NCBI GenBank assembly: GCA_034770075.1
Contig: CM068387.1
Span: 76,447,971 to 76,511,970, forward strand
Reading direction: 5' to 3'
DNA: 64,000 nucleotides
Source of the DNA: Aralia elata
Lineage: Eukaryota; Streptophyta; Magnoliopsida; Apiales; Araliaceae
This document shows, one piece after another, positions 22,401 through 35,857 of this stretch (positions are counted from its first letter, which is position 1; the number at the start of each line of letters is the position of its first letter). The notes under the pieces were generated by a model. That model had not been told where the DNA came from. It saw only the letters and a program-made list of their open reading frames with translations, and did no database searches. Position numbers and translations under genes: made by a program.

Positions 22401-23450
22401 AAATCCCCCATTTTTCCAAGACATCCCCTAAATTGTGGCTCTCACATTTATTTTGCTAGCCTAACTAAGGAACAAGACTAGGGATTTTATTTTATTTTAC
22501 TTTAGACTAGGTGCGTGGGTGAGCTGGGCTTTGAAAAAAAATAAATAAATCATGTGCTACTTCCTCTCTTGCTTGCCCGGATCATTCACCCATTATTTGC
22601 CTCATTTTTGATTTTCTTTATTTGCTTAATTTGCTATATTTAGCTTTTAGAAAGTTCATCCCAAAATGGGCTAGTGTTTGGGCCATTCCTTTTATTCATT
22701 TTGGCTCCTATTTAATTTATTTGGGCCATGCAAAATAACATAGGTCCAATATATCAATTTTATCTTACCCTAATTATTTAATTAGGGTTACTAGTCCACT
22801 TACTTTGGACTTTTTAAATAATTATTCGTATTGATTTAATTACATAACCCAATTAAACTCGCTTTAATTAGGTTTAAAATAAATAATAAATTGAGATAAT
22901 AAAATTAATCTCTTAGGTTAATATATATATTACATAATACAAACATACATACTTTTAAATACAATTATAACAATAAATGTATTTAACATTCAAATCCATA
23001 TTCATAGATCAAATTAGGGTTTTGATCAATTGTTTCACTTTGCCTCATTTACCATTCTTAGTCAATTTAAAATAAATAAACTGACTAATCTGCTAAATTC
23101 ATATCATAAGGAAATAATCATATCAATAATAATAATACTAAAGATCTATTCGTAAAATATACATATGTTATTTAAATAATACATTAATCATATCTTCATG
23201 GAAAATAAATAATAAAATATTTTTACTACAAAATTAATTTATTATAAGAATATAATTTATAATAATCAACAATTCCTTTTTCGAAAAATTTATTTGAAAT
23301 CATTCATGCGATAAACAAATATAAATTTATCACATATACACATATATTTTACCTTGCACATATTACCATATTCACTTTTAATACTTAATAAAAAAAAATT
23401 TATTCGTAAAATTTGTTATTTAAATATATCAAAAATTTTGGGTTATTACA
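19452..23450 (-). mobile_element. 4.0-kb solo LTR
   Basis: Ends TGTTACGCC..GGTTATTACA are flanked by the 5-bp duplication TTAAT (19447-19451 and 23451-23455). On minus the unit begins TGTAATAACCC, a start common in long LTRs of plant Ty3 (Tekay/Del-like) elements. It has a TATA box (CTATAAATAAG) at about 22341-22351 on minus. No internal gag-pol or second LTR was found within the 3999 bp, so it is best explained as recombination between two LTRs that left one. The AT-rich TTTAATAATAT run at 20840-21100 is internal. Confidence 0.75.
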
Positions 23451-23455
23451 TTAAT

Positions 23456-23958
23456 TACCGATCAAATTTCTCCTATCAGATTATTTGGTGGTGAAATTAT
23501 TCTACACTTTTTTAACCTTAGAATTGCTTGCACCTTCGGTGCTTGGTGAGTTTCTTGATTTGTTTTTCTTTATTCGAAGTTAAATTTCTCAGTTCTCTAT
23601 GCTATTAGGAAAAAGTGAATCTTTAAGACTGGTATGCTTTTGTCTTCAAAATATTTAGCATATGGGTATTGCATAATTGTTCATCTCGCCAATTATTTAA
23701 TAGAATTTCATGACCTTTGCTTGCTTCACTGAGACTAGATATTAATATTATACACCCTGAGAGAAAAGAGGAACATATTTTGTCCGATCCATTACATGTG
23801 ATTTACATCAGAAAATGCAATTAAACCAATAAATAAGTACTTAAAATTAAAATAAAAAATAAAAAAAGATCCAACAACACCTTTAGCATTAGAGTCCAGT
23901 AGTAAACTGTTGGCATATGCTACATGTTTGTTATTAACACTGGCTTTATAAAGCTTTA
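23456..23958. other. Flank between the solo LTR and the FAO gene
   Basis: No gene was seen. The last 200 bases are likely the 3' UTR of the minus-strand FAO gene. Confidence 0.4.
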
Positions 23959-26819
23959 CTAACACTCTGAAACATGAATTTCCTTAGAGAATGCTTCTTT
24001 CTTCAACGTCTCTACTATCTTCTTTGAGAGGCAATATGCAGTTGACTGGATGGTGATCATGGGATTCACACCAACAGCACTAGGTAGAACACTAGCATCG
24101 CAAACAAAAAGACCTTCTGCTTCCCAACTCTCTCCATTCTCATCGACTGCACCTTCCTTTTCACTGATCCCCATTCTGCAACTCCCTATTTGATGGGCTG
24201 AGCAATAGGTTGTCCAATTCTCCTCCATTGACTTTGGCCCTTCAGCCGCATAAACCGTGTCCAGAAATTCTTCCAATTCCTCTGCAGTAGTCCCCTTACA
24301 TTTGAATCTCTTACAATCACTCTGATGGGTTCCCACCTCGACAGCTCCTGCTGCTATCAAAATCCTCAATGCTTCCCGCAGCCCTACCTTGATATCCTCT
24401 GTGTCCTCTTTGTCCAGTGTATAACTTATCCTTCCTTCTGCCTTGACTTCGCCAGATCCTCGGTCCCTAATCAGCGACATTAAATGAGCAGTTCTAGAAT
24501 ACTTCAACATCCTGTTCTTTAAATCAAGTCCAGACTCCCAAGGACATAATGCCGCAAATGATCCAGGTAATAGTGCAGGAGCTTCTATTATGGCTCTTAC
24601 ATTGGACTCGGAACCAACTTTATGGACGGATGTGATTATCCCACCCTCGTAGTTTTTTCCTTCGAACTCTGAATTATACTCTGGGAAATATCCCCACGCC
24701 ATCAAAACTGGATGTAGATGAAGATTACGGCCAATGTTTTGATTCCTTAACCCACTAGAGATCATAAGAGGAGGTGTCAAGAGAGATCCACATGCTGAGA
24801 CAGTTACTTTTGCCTCAATATACAGTCTCTTGGAAATGTTTTTGTTCAATACTTTGGCAATCACTCCATGGCATTTATTTTCTCTTTCACTTCCATACTG
24901 GTTCTTTTCTATAATAAATTTCTCAGCTTTGCATCCTGTTATGATCACTGCACCACCATCTACAGCATCAACCAGCCAAGTCAACTCAGTCCCTTGTTTA
25001 TCTCCTGATTTACAACCATAACAGCAAGAACCACAATAATGCTTCTCCGACGAGTTCCTTGCAACTGCTTTAACATCCAGACCAAGTCGTTCACACCCTT
25101 TCCGGAGGATTTGATTTTGGAAACCCTCTTCTACGCATATCTCTGTAACTCCAATTCTTTCACACACTATATTCATTGCAGAATCGTATTGAGGGCTCGT
25201 AAAAATTGGGAGTTTGTGGTCTTCGCCCCATTCCTGGAGCACATTCTTCGGTGTTTTGATGCATGCTGACCAATTAACAGCAGAACCACCACCCACTGTT
25301 GATCCTGCGAGGATCGTCATTTTCCCGTCTAGAGTTGCAAGAATCCCTCCATTTTCGTATAGTTGATTCATGGAGGGTCCTTCCAAAGAAGAATAGTCTG
25401 TCTTAGTGAAATAATTCCCTTTCTCAAGAACGACGACTTTATACCCAGAACTTGCAAGCACGGAAGCTGCAACACCTCCACCACAACCGGATCCTACTAT
25501 CACAACATCACACTTTATCTTGTAACTATCTCTATTATGACCTTCTGTGACCTTGAGGCCTTTCTGGGTGAGGCAACGGACAAGGGTTGACTCAGTTTCA
25601 TACATGGTTTCAACAATTCCTTTATCAAGAGGTCGCTCCATTTGGTCTTCTGATAAGTTCTCGTGATTTATGTCTGCATGGTACCCAATGGCTTGCCATG
25701 CAGGATTATTTGAATTTTCATTAGCCTGTAAAAACAATTTCGAAGTTGAAATTTAATGTGACTGAAATGCGCTTTTATGACAAAGAAGCAAAGTGGTTAC
25801 CTTCTGGAAATCATTCATCTGGAATATATATCAGAATGAAATTAAAAAACACTAAGCTTATAGTGAACTACTTCAAAATTGTAGAAATTAGCAGAAATAG
25901 ACGATATGGAGAGATATTTTCAATAATGGACACTACGCTTGTGAGTGAAAATTTGCAGAGAAAGGAAGAGAAATGGGAAAGGAGTGCCTCACATTCTCTC
26001 ATATCATCTCAATATGAGAGAAAAGAGCCCTGCATAACTTTCTCTGTTTTCTTTCTTCCCAAATTGGAAAGAAAACAAGAGAAGAGAAGCTCTTTTTAAT
26101 GAATCAAGATCCCAATATTAACAAGCAATAAATCAAGATCACCTTGTCTCTTAAATCTCAATATTATTGGAGAAAAAAATTACTTTCGTTTTTCTGCCCT
26201 TCTTTTTTTGCCCTTCTTTTCTCTTCTTACCTAAACTTTCTCTTCTTTCCTCTCCAATCAAAACTTGTTTGAGTAAACTAAAGTCTTAAAGATTTGCAAC
26301 TGATTGCAAGAATTATACGTTCCATATTCTCTGAGAAAAATCCAAAACTATGTCAAATTTGGTCAAGATTTTGAAGAACAAAATCTTTGGGATATGTTGG
26401 CTATAAAAAAGTCGATTACTCAAAACATGCTTCTTCTTTTTTCCCTTGTCTGTACTGTATACTGCCTTGTCACTATTACCAGCTCAACCTCGTATTATCT
26501 TCACTTCCTCTATGTGAAAAAAAGGAAATTAAACAGTTTAAATAGAAATAAATTATTTTCAATAAAGTAAAATTACCCTCCATAACAGTTAACTATTTAT
26601 AGGAAACTCATAATACACCTACCATTTTCTCCTTTGAATCAATGTGGGACACCACAACCTATCTTATAGTTATCATTAATAGGGAGTTGAAAAACCTAAC
26701 CTATCTTATAGTTATCATTAATAGGGAGTTGAAAAACCTTGTCAGTAGTGATAAATGAAACTTAAAAGTTTATTTCTATGATATACATACATATATATAT
26801 ATATATGTATGTATGTGTT

Positions 26820-26852
<33 letters not shown>

Positions 26853-28572
26853 TTATATATAGTAGGTATATGGTGACAATAATTTATTAGGAAGTCAATA
26901 ATATCTTTTGCCTCCTCTTTGTACAACAATTATCTTTAACAACTCTTTATGTATTATCTTATTCAAGAATTATCAATCTATTTAATTAATTTTTTGCTCT
27001 AAAAATTAGAGATAGTGGCCCATTGTGAAGTCCCATACGCTAAAGAAATATAGCTGATTGTTGGTGTGAAGAATAAACTGGTCTGCTATTATTGGCTACA
27101 GGCTTAAATACTTTGAATTAAACAATACATGCTGCATTAGCTGGTTTCAGAAGTACAAACTAGCTGCTAGCTTTTACAAGAGTATGATCTTTACTTCATA
27201 AATCAATTGCTTGCTATTGATGATGAAAGAGAAAGCATTTACTTTATGTTGTCAAACTTACCTATCGAAAAAATGTCTAATGTTAGTGTAAGCCGCTATT
27301 TTACTGCTTTATTATGATGCCATCATTATATTGGACAAATCATATTAACTACGAGAAGTGGTTTCTTCTTACTTACCAAGGTTAAAAATTTGTAGTTCCT
27401 GATTTCCTTTTCTCCTCATATTCCTCGACTTCTTTACTTTTTAACTTGATACAATTACCTTCTTCTTTTTCCTTTTTTTTTTGTTCAAGGGTAAAGCTTA
27501 CATAAACTTCTAAATCAGCATCCCATGGTTCACAACTGGTGGTTTATGTAGTTACGTAGTGCATGACGCAGGCGAAAGTTCAACCGACTAACCGCGAGAT
27601 TGCTGAATTGTGGATTTGGAAAATGTAATAGCAGGTACAATTTGGTTACAAATTTTGATTTTATTTATGTCATGTGCTGTTGGTTCATTTGTTTTATTTT
27701 TTAATTATGGAGTTCTTCAAGTTTCCTACTGAACCTAATTTTTGAACAATATATACCTATAATTAATGATGATGCTCATGACTATTTTTATGGCGCTACC
27801 AATTAGATCATAAGCTGAAATATTGCTAACAAATCAAAGCCAATTATAGTAGGATACATATACAAATGAATATGTGAAGATATATATAAACATTTAATAA
27901 ATGTTATGCACACCAAATGTTATATATTAGAATATAGGCTTACCTGACTGAAGAAAACCAAGAGGCACAAGAATTTGATAAATACGAATCCTAGACGGAT
28001 AGGTGTTAGAAACCTATTCTTGAACCATTTCTGGACAATTTTCTCTCTCTCTTCCAAAGGAATAAGTGAGAATTTGTTGATGTGCGGCCATTTATCACTA
28101 AGACACAGATGTCCACAAAGTAACAAAGTGCCCAGTCTGCTGGACAGAATTCTTACAACTAGTTTGACCACTAGCACAGCTTCAAAAAATCCTCTCTTCA
28201 TTAAAACTTCAGCAACCTGTTACATATATTGTTTAAAAGTGTTATAGCTTCTGCCTCGATATATACATATACAAGTGTATATATATACACACACACACAC
28301 ATATTGAGAGAGAGCGAGAGAGAAAGGAGTATTATGGAATTTCTCACTTCATCAGGAACAAGATTTTGAGAGCCAGAAGCTTTGAGGAATGACTGGACTT
28401 TTTCCTTGGCTTGGCCACTTATTCCCATATCATCTAGAGAATTTAGTGTTAGAGGAGGTATAAGAACCTCACAAATGCTAGCCAGTGTCTCCATGTCAGA
28501 TGAAGAGAATCCATGACTGTACTTAGTTTCTCTCCTTCCACCTTTTAGTAAAGGATGAAACTCTTTTCCCAT
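23959..28572 (-). CDS. FAO: Long-chain-alcohol oxidase (FAO), GMC oxidoreductase
   Basis: Three exons on minus: 28572-28348, 28216-27944 and 25725-23959, joined in frame to about 754 residues, the usual FAO length. FAO is a membrane-associated flavoenzyme that oxidises long-chain fatty alcohols to aldehydes, using oxygen and releasing hydrogen peroxide, in the omega-oxidation route. The FAD-binding loop VIVGSGCGGG is at about 242-249, followed by VVVLEKG. STVGGGSAVNWSACIKTP is the second GMC signature. SAHQIGSCRMG (catalytic-type His at about 677) and VGVNPMITIQ (Asn at about 719) form the C-terminal domain. Exon 2 encodes hydrophobic segments (EAVLVVKLVVRIL and LGFVFIKFLCLLVFF) that probably anchor the protein. 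The start ATG at 28572 gives MGKEFHPLLKGG. The frame is intact. I recall Arabidopsis FAO3 (At3g23410) lying next to PHO1 and FIB4, as here. Confidence 0.95.
25726..27943 (-). other. Large intron 2 of the FAO gene
   Basis: A 2.2-kb intron containing a 42-bp tandem duplication (26656-26740) and a TG/TA microsatellite (about 26788-26862). Short open frames here are not considered genes. Confidence 0.7.
26656..26740. repeat. Perfect 42-bp tandem duplication
   Basis: AACCTATCTTATAGTTATCA..TGAAAAACCT occurs twice without change, inside the FAO intron. Perfect identity points to a recent duplication. Confidence 0.9.
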
Positions 28573-28888
28573 CCTCTCTCTCTCTCTCTGGGGGTTGAAT
28601 ACTAAGTTATGAGTTTTGCTCTTGCAACTGAAAAAAGGCTTGGCTATAAAAAGGGTGAAAACTATATGAAAATGAGTGATCACCTAACAGCTAACACCTC
28701 TAAACCTATTTATAACAGTCTTAACGTTACAAGAGTTCGGTGCGGATAGGGAACTGATATTTTCAGTAAATCTGTTTTTGATATTTTCACATGGTCCTCT
28801 CTCACATAAGAATAAAATGTATCACACTTTCGTGTGGAAAGGGATCACGTAAAAATATCAAATACAATAATAGTTTTAAGAGCATTTA

Positions 28889-29332
28889 GGGCCTGTTCGT
28901 TTGCTACTTATAAGTTGGTCAACCCAACTTATAAGTAGTTAAGCCAAAAAAGCCGTTCGTTTGCTACTTATAATTCTACTTATAAGTTAAAATATAAGTC
29001 AAAAAGAATAAGTAAGTTTTAGTTACTTAAAAAAAATGACTTATCAGTCATTTTTTTTAAGTTGGTCAAAGGCTATGAAATGACATAAATGCCCTCTTTT
29101 ATTTTTCTTATGTTCTATTTATTGAAGGACATTTTAGTAATCTTTACATTTTATTTTAACTTATAAGTCATTATTAGCCAAACGCATCCACAACTATTAC
29201 TTATAATTTTCGACTTATAAGTAAAAATGATGCCGAACACTTTTACTTATAAATCTACTAAAATTTTAATTTATAAATCTACTTAAATTTTAACTTTAAG
29301 TCAAAAAAAATAAGTCATTCCCGAACAGGCCC
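28889..29332. repeat. Tourist-like (PIF/Harbinger) MITE
   Basis: The ends GGGCCTGTTCGTTTG and CCCGAACAGGCCC are inverted, flanked by TTA on both sides (28886-28888 and 29333-29335). The interior consists of ACTTATAAGT motifs. A TTA duplication with GGGCCTGTTCG ends is typical of Tourist-like elements. A diverged relative rich in TTATAAGT lies at about 43680-44085. Confidence 0.8.
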
Positions 29333-29335
29333 TTA

Positions 29336-30179
29336 GTCTATATATGCTCATTGCTCAACACAAAGGTATGACACTTTTTGTCGGCATATATATTGGTTTT
29401 TCTTGATACAATATGGTTTTCGTGTCAACTTAGAAACCACATTGGGAATTGCCATTTTTAAGGTACATTTCATGTGCCCCACCTAATTCATAAATTTCTT
29501 AAAGGCAGTGGTTATTCTAGCAACACCTAAATATGTCAATTCCAACCCCAGGAAAAAGACTTTGCATCTGAAAATTAGTGTTATTGGTTTTCTTCTATTC
29601 AATCATCTTCTTACAGAGTCACAATAATGTTACTCTACATATAGATTCTATACGCTTAATTTACACAATCACCTTTTAGTATTTGATGTTAAGAACATTA
29701 AATATATAAAATAGATATTGCTTATATGTATAGGTGAAAATTGCATGGCCTTCTGTTTGTTAACATTTTATAGGGGTTTGGATTAGTTTGTCGTGTTCCC
29801 TTTGTTTGGATTTTTTTTTAGTGATGGGCTCTACTTGCGTGACTCTTTCGGTTCTCTATAAGATGCTCTTTTGTATTCATTATAACCAGAAAAAGAAAAG
29901 GAAAAAAAAAGTACACCTGGCAAACCGGCAGACTGAGCGACCCACAGCTAGGTTGGGACTCCTGTGGGCTGTGGTCACAGGATGTAACATAAAATTACCT
30001 GGTTTGTAATAGCCCTCCATTCTACTGTCCTTGTCCAGTTTCTAACAGGCTGGGCAGCCCACAGACAATTTCCCTGTATTCCTAAGGGATTTGCGGCCCC
30101 TCGTCAAAAACTAATCAACAAACATTTTGTACAGCTATGTAGGGTTAGTACAAGACTTTTTTCTTTCGGCAACTGCCTA
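29336..30179. other. Intergenic stretch
   Basis: Nothing convincing. A short poly-purine AAAAAGAAAAGG run and moderately GC-rich sequence at 29930-30060 are the only deviations from AT-rich background. Confidence 0.3.
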
Positions 30180-30330
30180 GCCCCAAAGGCATAGCTCAGT
30201 GGCTACCCTACGCCCTACACCCTCTTAAACCCCCGGGCTCCCCGCCGCGGGTGTTGGAGGTTGCAGCCTCATTATAGTGCCGGGCGGGTGGATCCTCGGA
30301 AAATAAATGTGTACCTAAAAGAATTGAAAT
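30180..30330 (+). repeat. SINE-like unit with pol III promoter boxes
   Basis: TAGCTCAGTGGCTAC (about 30192) resembles an A box, and GGAGGTTGCAGCCTC (about 30256) resembles a B box 50-60 bases downstream. That spacing is seen in tRNA-derived plant SINEs. The unit is much richer in GC than its surroundings. There is no tRNA cloverleaf, so it is not a tRNA gene. The 3' end and target duplication were not resolved. Confidence 0.4.
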
Positions 30331-30736
30331 GAATTGTTGCACCCCTCGCCTCTTTAAACATTTTTTTTTTCAGGACCAAGATCTCAAGCACATATTGGCT
30401 TCCCAGTTCCCACTGAACAATGCAGGTCCCCCTTCATTTACATTCCATTACTCCACTCTTTTTAATCCCCCACCAACTCTTTATATAAATTTAAATTTTT
30501 ATAACTCCTTAATTAGAAATTCTAAATTATTGATCTATGTATCGTTACGAACATATGTTGATAAAATTGCAACCTTTCTATGTCAGCACTATGAATCCAT
30601 TATTTGAAGATTTTTGCTTATTCAAAAAGTTTAACAATAGGGAGGGGAAAAAAAAGAATTTGAAAAGTATCTGATTTGGTGCTGTTCTGCTATAGTGTCT
30701 ACAATGTAGATTGAGTCCTTCTACGCTGTCCGGGAC

Positions 30737-31008
30737 TTGGGGACCGGGCAAAAAAAAAATTCTTTTTTTTTGCTTTCACTCCCAAATAATTTTTATGATT
30801 TATTGAAACTGAACGGCAAATTAAGTATGATTTGGATACATATCAAAAACAGAGTTAAATAGATTGTATAACTCTATTTTTGATATGTATTCAAATCATA
30901 CCTAAATCACTGTTTTTTGAAAAAAATTCAGTTCTAATAAATCATATAAATTATTTGGGAGTCAAACCAAAAAAAAAAAAAAAAAACCCGGTCCCCAAAC
31001 CGATTTCC
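30737..31008. repeat. Fold-back (long hairpin) MITE
   Basis: GGGGACCGGGC at the left end pairs with its inverse around CCCGGTCCCC at 30987-30997. Inner arms (CACTCCCAAATAATTT and AATTATTTGGGAGT; AAGTATGATTTGGATACATA and its inverse) are nearly complementary down to a centre near 30867. The whole unit could form one long hairpin. Homopolymer A and T tracts sit in the arms. It has no coding capacity. Confidence 0.8.
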
Positions 31009-31703
31009 ATTGCCCGGGTTCCATAGAATTATTGATGTAGATTTGTTCTATATATGCTTCTAAATTAATATCTTTATAATTTAATATATAGTGTAATATG
31101 ATAACAAAATTATGATGATAAACTTGAAAATTTCAGTTTATTGTATACTATTATCACTAAAATCTCTTTTTGTGAAATAAATTTTTTTAATGAATAAAAT
31201 TATTTTTATGAAACATAAAAAGTATTAATGTTCACACTTTGAAGTAAAAGAAAAATTAATGACAAACTAAACAAACCATGTACGTGGAATCCAACCATAG
31301 GATTATGGGACGATACCCCCACCTTTCAAAACCACACCTAACATCATAAGTAAACAACTCAACCTATATAAATTAGTTATACCAATAGATCGAGTGGTCA
31401 TCATTATAATAAAAATTATAAAAAATTTATTTATGTTATTTAATTTTCTATTTAAATTATATATTTTTTAATGCATAACTTTGACCCAAAAAAAAGGCTA
31501 ACTTTTTCATCTTATTTTTTCTTATTTGTTTATTAAAAAACTCATAAATAAAATAATTGAATAGAAAACCAAAAATTTTCGTCCATTTCTTCATTTTTTT
31601 TCCATCTATATTAAACTTGGAAACATAGTGTTAGGTTAAAGCCTCTTTCGTAGAAAGGTTTGAAATTTCAACTAGAACCATACTTGCAAAATCTTGTGAA
31701 TTA
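31009..31703. other. AT-rich intergenic stretch
   Basis: No gene, repeat boundary or regulatory site could be supported. Confidence 0.4.
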
Positions 31704-31961
31704 TTCCCTCCGTCCCAAATTAATTGCATTTCTAGGACTTTTTAAAGTCAAATTGACTATTTTTAAAACTAATTTTTTTATTATTTTTGCTAACATGTAG
31801 GTAAAGATATTATAACCAAAAGAAAGTATATACAATTTATTACTAATTTCAATTTTTATAATTTTAGAAATATATTTATATATGTTTAATTATTAATTTT
31901 AAAAATAGTCAATTTGACTTTAAAAAGTCCTAGAAAAGCAATTAATTTGGGACGGAGGGAA
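31704..31961. repeat. Stowaway-type MITE, copy A
   Basis: Perfect 25-base inverted ends TTCCCTCCGTCCCAAATTAA.. are flanked by a TA duplication. The CTCCCTCCGTCCC end and TA target are diagnostic of Stowaway (Tc1/mariner-related) MITEs. It matches 43209-43464 almost base for base. Confidence 0.92.
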
Positions 31962-31963
31962 TA

Positions 31964-34199
31964 AGTTAAATATCAAAGAAGTTATAATGAATATGAATTT
32001 TGTTTTTCATAATAAAAGGACTGTAAAAGCTAATTGAGTAAATCCAATTCACCTTGAGCAAATTAATTATATTCTAAAACTTCAACAAACTTTGACAAAA
32101 CCTAATCCACCATTGGATAAATTTTTCAATCTACCAACTATTTTGAAATTTTGAATGTCACAAAAATTGGGTGGGCAATAAATTAAAAATGGTGCCCAGT
32201 TCCAGAAAACTTGACCCGGATATGATGTCGACAATACCAATCAGTAAACCAGGCTTATAAATCCAGGCACCAAAAATGATACACCATGCTCATCAATGAT
32301 CTATGCATGGACCATTGATCATTTTTGAAATTAATCAGATGATGTTGCTCATCATCTTACCTGCTGATGTTGCGATTACGGTACAGGACATTAGACCACC
32401 ATCATCTATGGTTTAGTACATATACAGAACATTAGATCATGTTAATAAGCATCGTATTGAGATGCAAGAAAATTTTGAAACAAATATACCTAGACTTGAT
32501 CCTCTGGCAGTGATATTGTTAAGCTACTGTTGGGAACAAGCACGGGTTTAAATGAGTCGAGCTAAGTTAAGTTTTGGGTTGCTAAAGCTCAAACTTGTAC
32601 AAAAAGACGAGTTACGTTAAGGTTTAAACTTATTTATCATGCAACTAGCTTGTAATTGTTTATAGTTTCAAGATTTTTAATGGGTCGTACTAGCCGAGTA
32701 TGAGACAAGCTTGTTGAGTTAAGGAGCCAAATCATGTAGTCAAGCAATGCCAATTAGGTGGTCTTTAATTGTATTTTAATACATCTTAACAGTTCACTTC
32801 TTATTCGCTAAGAGGCATGAAGTTGTTTGGTACAAAAAAATTTCCTCTAAATGCCTCTAAATTGTTAAGGTAGAAAATTAAATCTAAACTATTCAGAGAT
32901 GAGTCTGAACGAAAGTTGCCTTTTTTGGACCAAAATAACTTATTCAATTTATAAAATTCCTTTTGTATCCCTAATTACTGTTGCCAACCCTCAAACTCAA
33001 CAGATCTGTGCCACTCAACACCAGATTTGTGAGTTAGAGCTTGATTTTGGATGCACAATGGAGAAATTTTTTGAAGGGGAATGGATTGATCGACATGATG
33101 AGTGTGAAGAGGGAGAGAATGAATGGATTTTTTGAAGTTGAAGTTCTTTCCTCCATTGTTCCTCCTAACAGATCTGCGCCGCTAACAGATTGCTTAGCAA
33201 TTTATCGAAGTTCATCTTCTTCCTTCATTAGATGTGTATGTACATACATGTCAAAACTAAATTGAATTCTCAAGAAGAATCAAATTTTGGTACTCAATTG
33301 CTATTTTCAATTTGGGCTGTTGTTAGGTTTAAAAACTTAATTGCTATTTCAATTTGGGTTCATATATTGTATGTTTAGTTTGTCTTGAAGCTTCGATCCA
33401 ACTGGTAAGGTAGGTTTTGAAGGTGACATAGCTAGGTTGGTGTTTATGGCACGGTGATGGATAATTGTTCTTACAATGGTTATGGAGAAAGACAAGAAGC
33501 TGGGTTGTTGAATAAAAAACAGAAAGAAAGGTTAAAATGATAAAATACTGTTATCCAAACATTTTGAAAAAATTAATTATCAAACAATATTTTTTTATTC
33601 AAATACAATTTTAAACAGATGTTCTATATTATTTATATGTCTAAACTGTTTAGATATTAACATTCAGTTTTATCAAACACAACCTTAATCTTACGAGCCA
33701 AATCCGAAGTTGAGTCAAGTAACATGGTTCATTTTTCAGTTAAACTTGCAGCTAAAATGACCCTACTCTAGTACTAAGTATCCCCTCAATCCCCAAATGA
33801 GAACAGCTTACAAGCAGCAATTATAAAAGAACATAATAGCTGCAACTTACTTTACCAAGTCAGTCGCAATGAAATTTAGTTCTGCAGAACAAATATTACA
33901 AAATCTTTATTTTTTGTTTTGTATGAAAAAACAAGAAAAATCATGTAACGCTTGTATAACAAATAAAGATGGATATTTTATCCCCTTATAAGTAACCATT
34001 CTTCAACATTGAGGCATATGGGGAACTTACAAGTTACAACTCCGTTCTTTGAAAAAGGATAATTTAATATACAAGAACAATATACATAATTAACACAGAC
34101 ACTGTAACTAGCAAAGTTATTGACCATCTCACACACAGTATGCATTATTAGGACATAAAACAGCAGCTTTAATCATGCTAAGTTCATACCACATAGATA
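31964..34199. other. Intergenic region without a supported gene
   Basis: At 32530-32720 there are degenerate GAGTCGAGC motifs like those of the hAT-like MITE at 17199. Short open frames at 32899-33265 have no recognisable product. The stretch just before 34200 is likely 3' UTR of the minus-strand gene. Confidence 0.35.
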
Positions 34200-35788
34200 T
34201 TATGACAAGTACCTGCATAGGGCTGGGCGATCTCTTGATATAAGCAAGACTCGAGAACCCAAGTAATCGAAAGAAGGGGAATACAAGTCATCCGGTCCAA
34301 TAACCTCCCTAAACTTTTGTGTGCTGCCATAATCACTGGTGCAAGATTGCAACTGATCATCAAAGGCATCGAAAGCAAATAACCCCAACCCGCAAACTCC
34401 CATGACAAGATCTGAATTTCCGCAGACTTGTGTTATAGTTGTGGGATGGGAGTGAGCGTTCGACTTAGGCAATGTGTAGTGCTAACAGGCCTCTGTTTAC
34501 GCAAGGAGAATTGTTGTACTTGAGTGCATGACTGCTTTTTTACTGCTGATTTTAAATTGGTACACCCGAGATAGATTGAATCTCCACGAGAGAACACTGA
34601 CCGCGCATTTAAACCAAGTTTGGGTAATTTAAGACCGACACCAGAAGGGTGGCGGAAATCTAGTACATTGACAGAATCTGGGGTGCAGTATATGCCATCA
34701 TTTCCTTCTGCTTCAGATGAACTTACTCTGCATATCCAAATATAGACATTATCAGTACACGTACCGTTTTCTCGTGAATGTCAATAGCTATAATTGAGAA
34801 TTGTATCCTTGTAATTCATAACAAATGATGGATTAGCATTTATGTCATGTAAGGCTAAAAAGAAGGAATAACAAAAGTACGCAGAGAAACACTGATAAGG
34901 AAAGGAATATGATGATACAAAGATCAAAAATCATATTCTTAAACTTTAATACAAATGCATAATAGTTACTATGAAGGGCTAAATTCATCAATACTTGCTG
35001 GAACAAAAGGAAAGAGATACCTGAACCAGATAACAATAAAGAACACATGGAAGCATCAAATATAAGTTTTACCTTTGCCTAACTCCTCCACCCATTTCAG
35101 CATCTGTATTATTCACATGAAGAGCTGAAATTTTCCTACCGGGTGAAGAAACAGACACCAACGGTTGAGGATTGAGAGAGCTCACATCCCATAGAGAAAT
35201 ATTTTCCGTCTCTGCGACAACCACTTTTCCCCTGTTTCTCCACTGCAAAGGGCTTGAATAATCCATTGCCAATACAGGCTTCTGCACCTCCCATTTCATG
35301 ATATGCTCCCCATCACGAATATCATAGAGTTTGACAACCCTCTGATGACTGGCTGTCGAGATGATGAGTGGTACAGAAGGTTTATACCACCATTGCTGGT
35401 TTTCTGGTGCCATAATGGTGGACAGAGCATTATTTCTGTATAAAGTGTTATTCGATAAAGGAGCAAGAGCTGTTCTTGTATTGGTAGTCCCATCCTCAAT
35501 ATGAACTGCTCGCACCTCTTTAGTATAGAAGTCCCATGAGCAAAAACCTGAATCCATAGTATTCCCAGCAGATGCAGCCACTACATACTTTCCAGAACAA
35601 CCATCCGCACCAGGGGCACGAAGTATCCAACAATCTCTCCAGACATTAGAAGAAATTCCAGCTGGGGACCTGTATTCAGCTTTCTCCTGAATTTTATTAC
35701 ATTACATCAGCAAACTTCAAGTCGGATAAAAGACACTGAACTACTCTGTTGTCATTCCTGTGCAATTAGTCTTATATATCCAACATAG

Positions 35789-35857
35789 TACTACCTCCGT
35801 TTCAAAATATAAGATTCCAAAATATAAGTGATCTTATATTTTGGAATGAGGAGTGTA
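35789..35857. repeat. Very short Stowaway-like MITE
   Basis: TACTACCTCCGTTTCAAAATA faces an inverse ATATTTTGGAATGAGGAGTGTA with an almost self-complementary centre. It lies in intron 1 of the disrupted At4g14310-like gene. Confidence 0.65.

Noticed and set aside
30180..30330. Possible tRNA gene from the A and B box matches
   Set aside because: No acceptor stem, anticodon loop or TTCG-type T loop can be drawn; a SINE head is the better explanation.
32899..33265. Two overlapping frames with ordinary composition
   Set aside because: No splice context, no recognisable domain and no neighbouring exons; not enough to call a gene.
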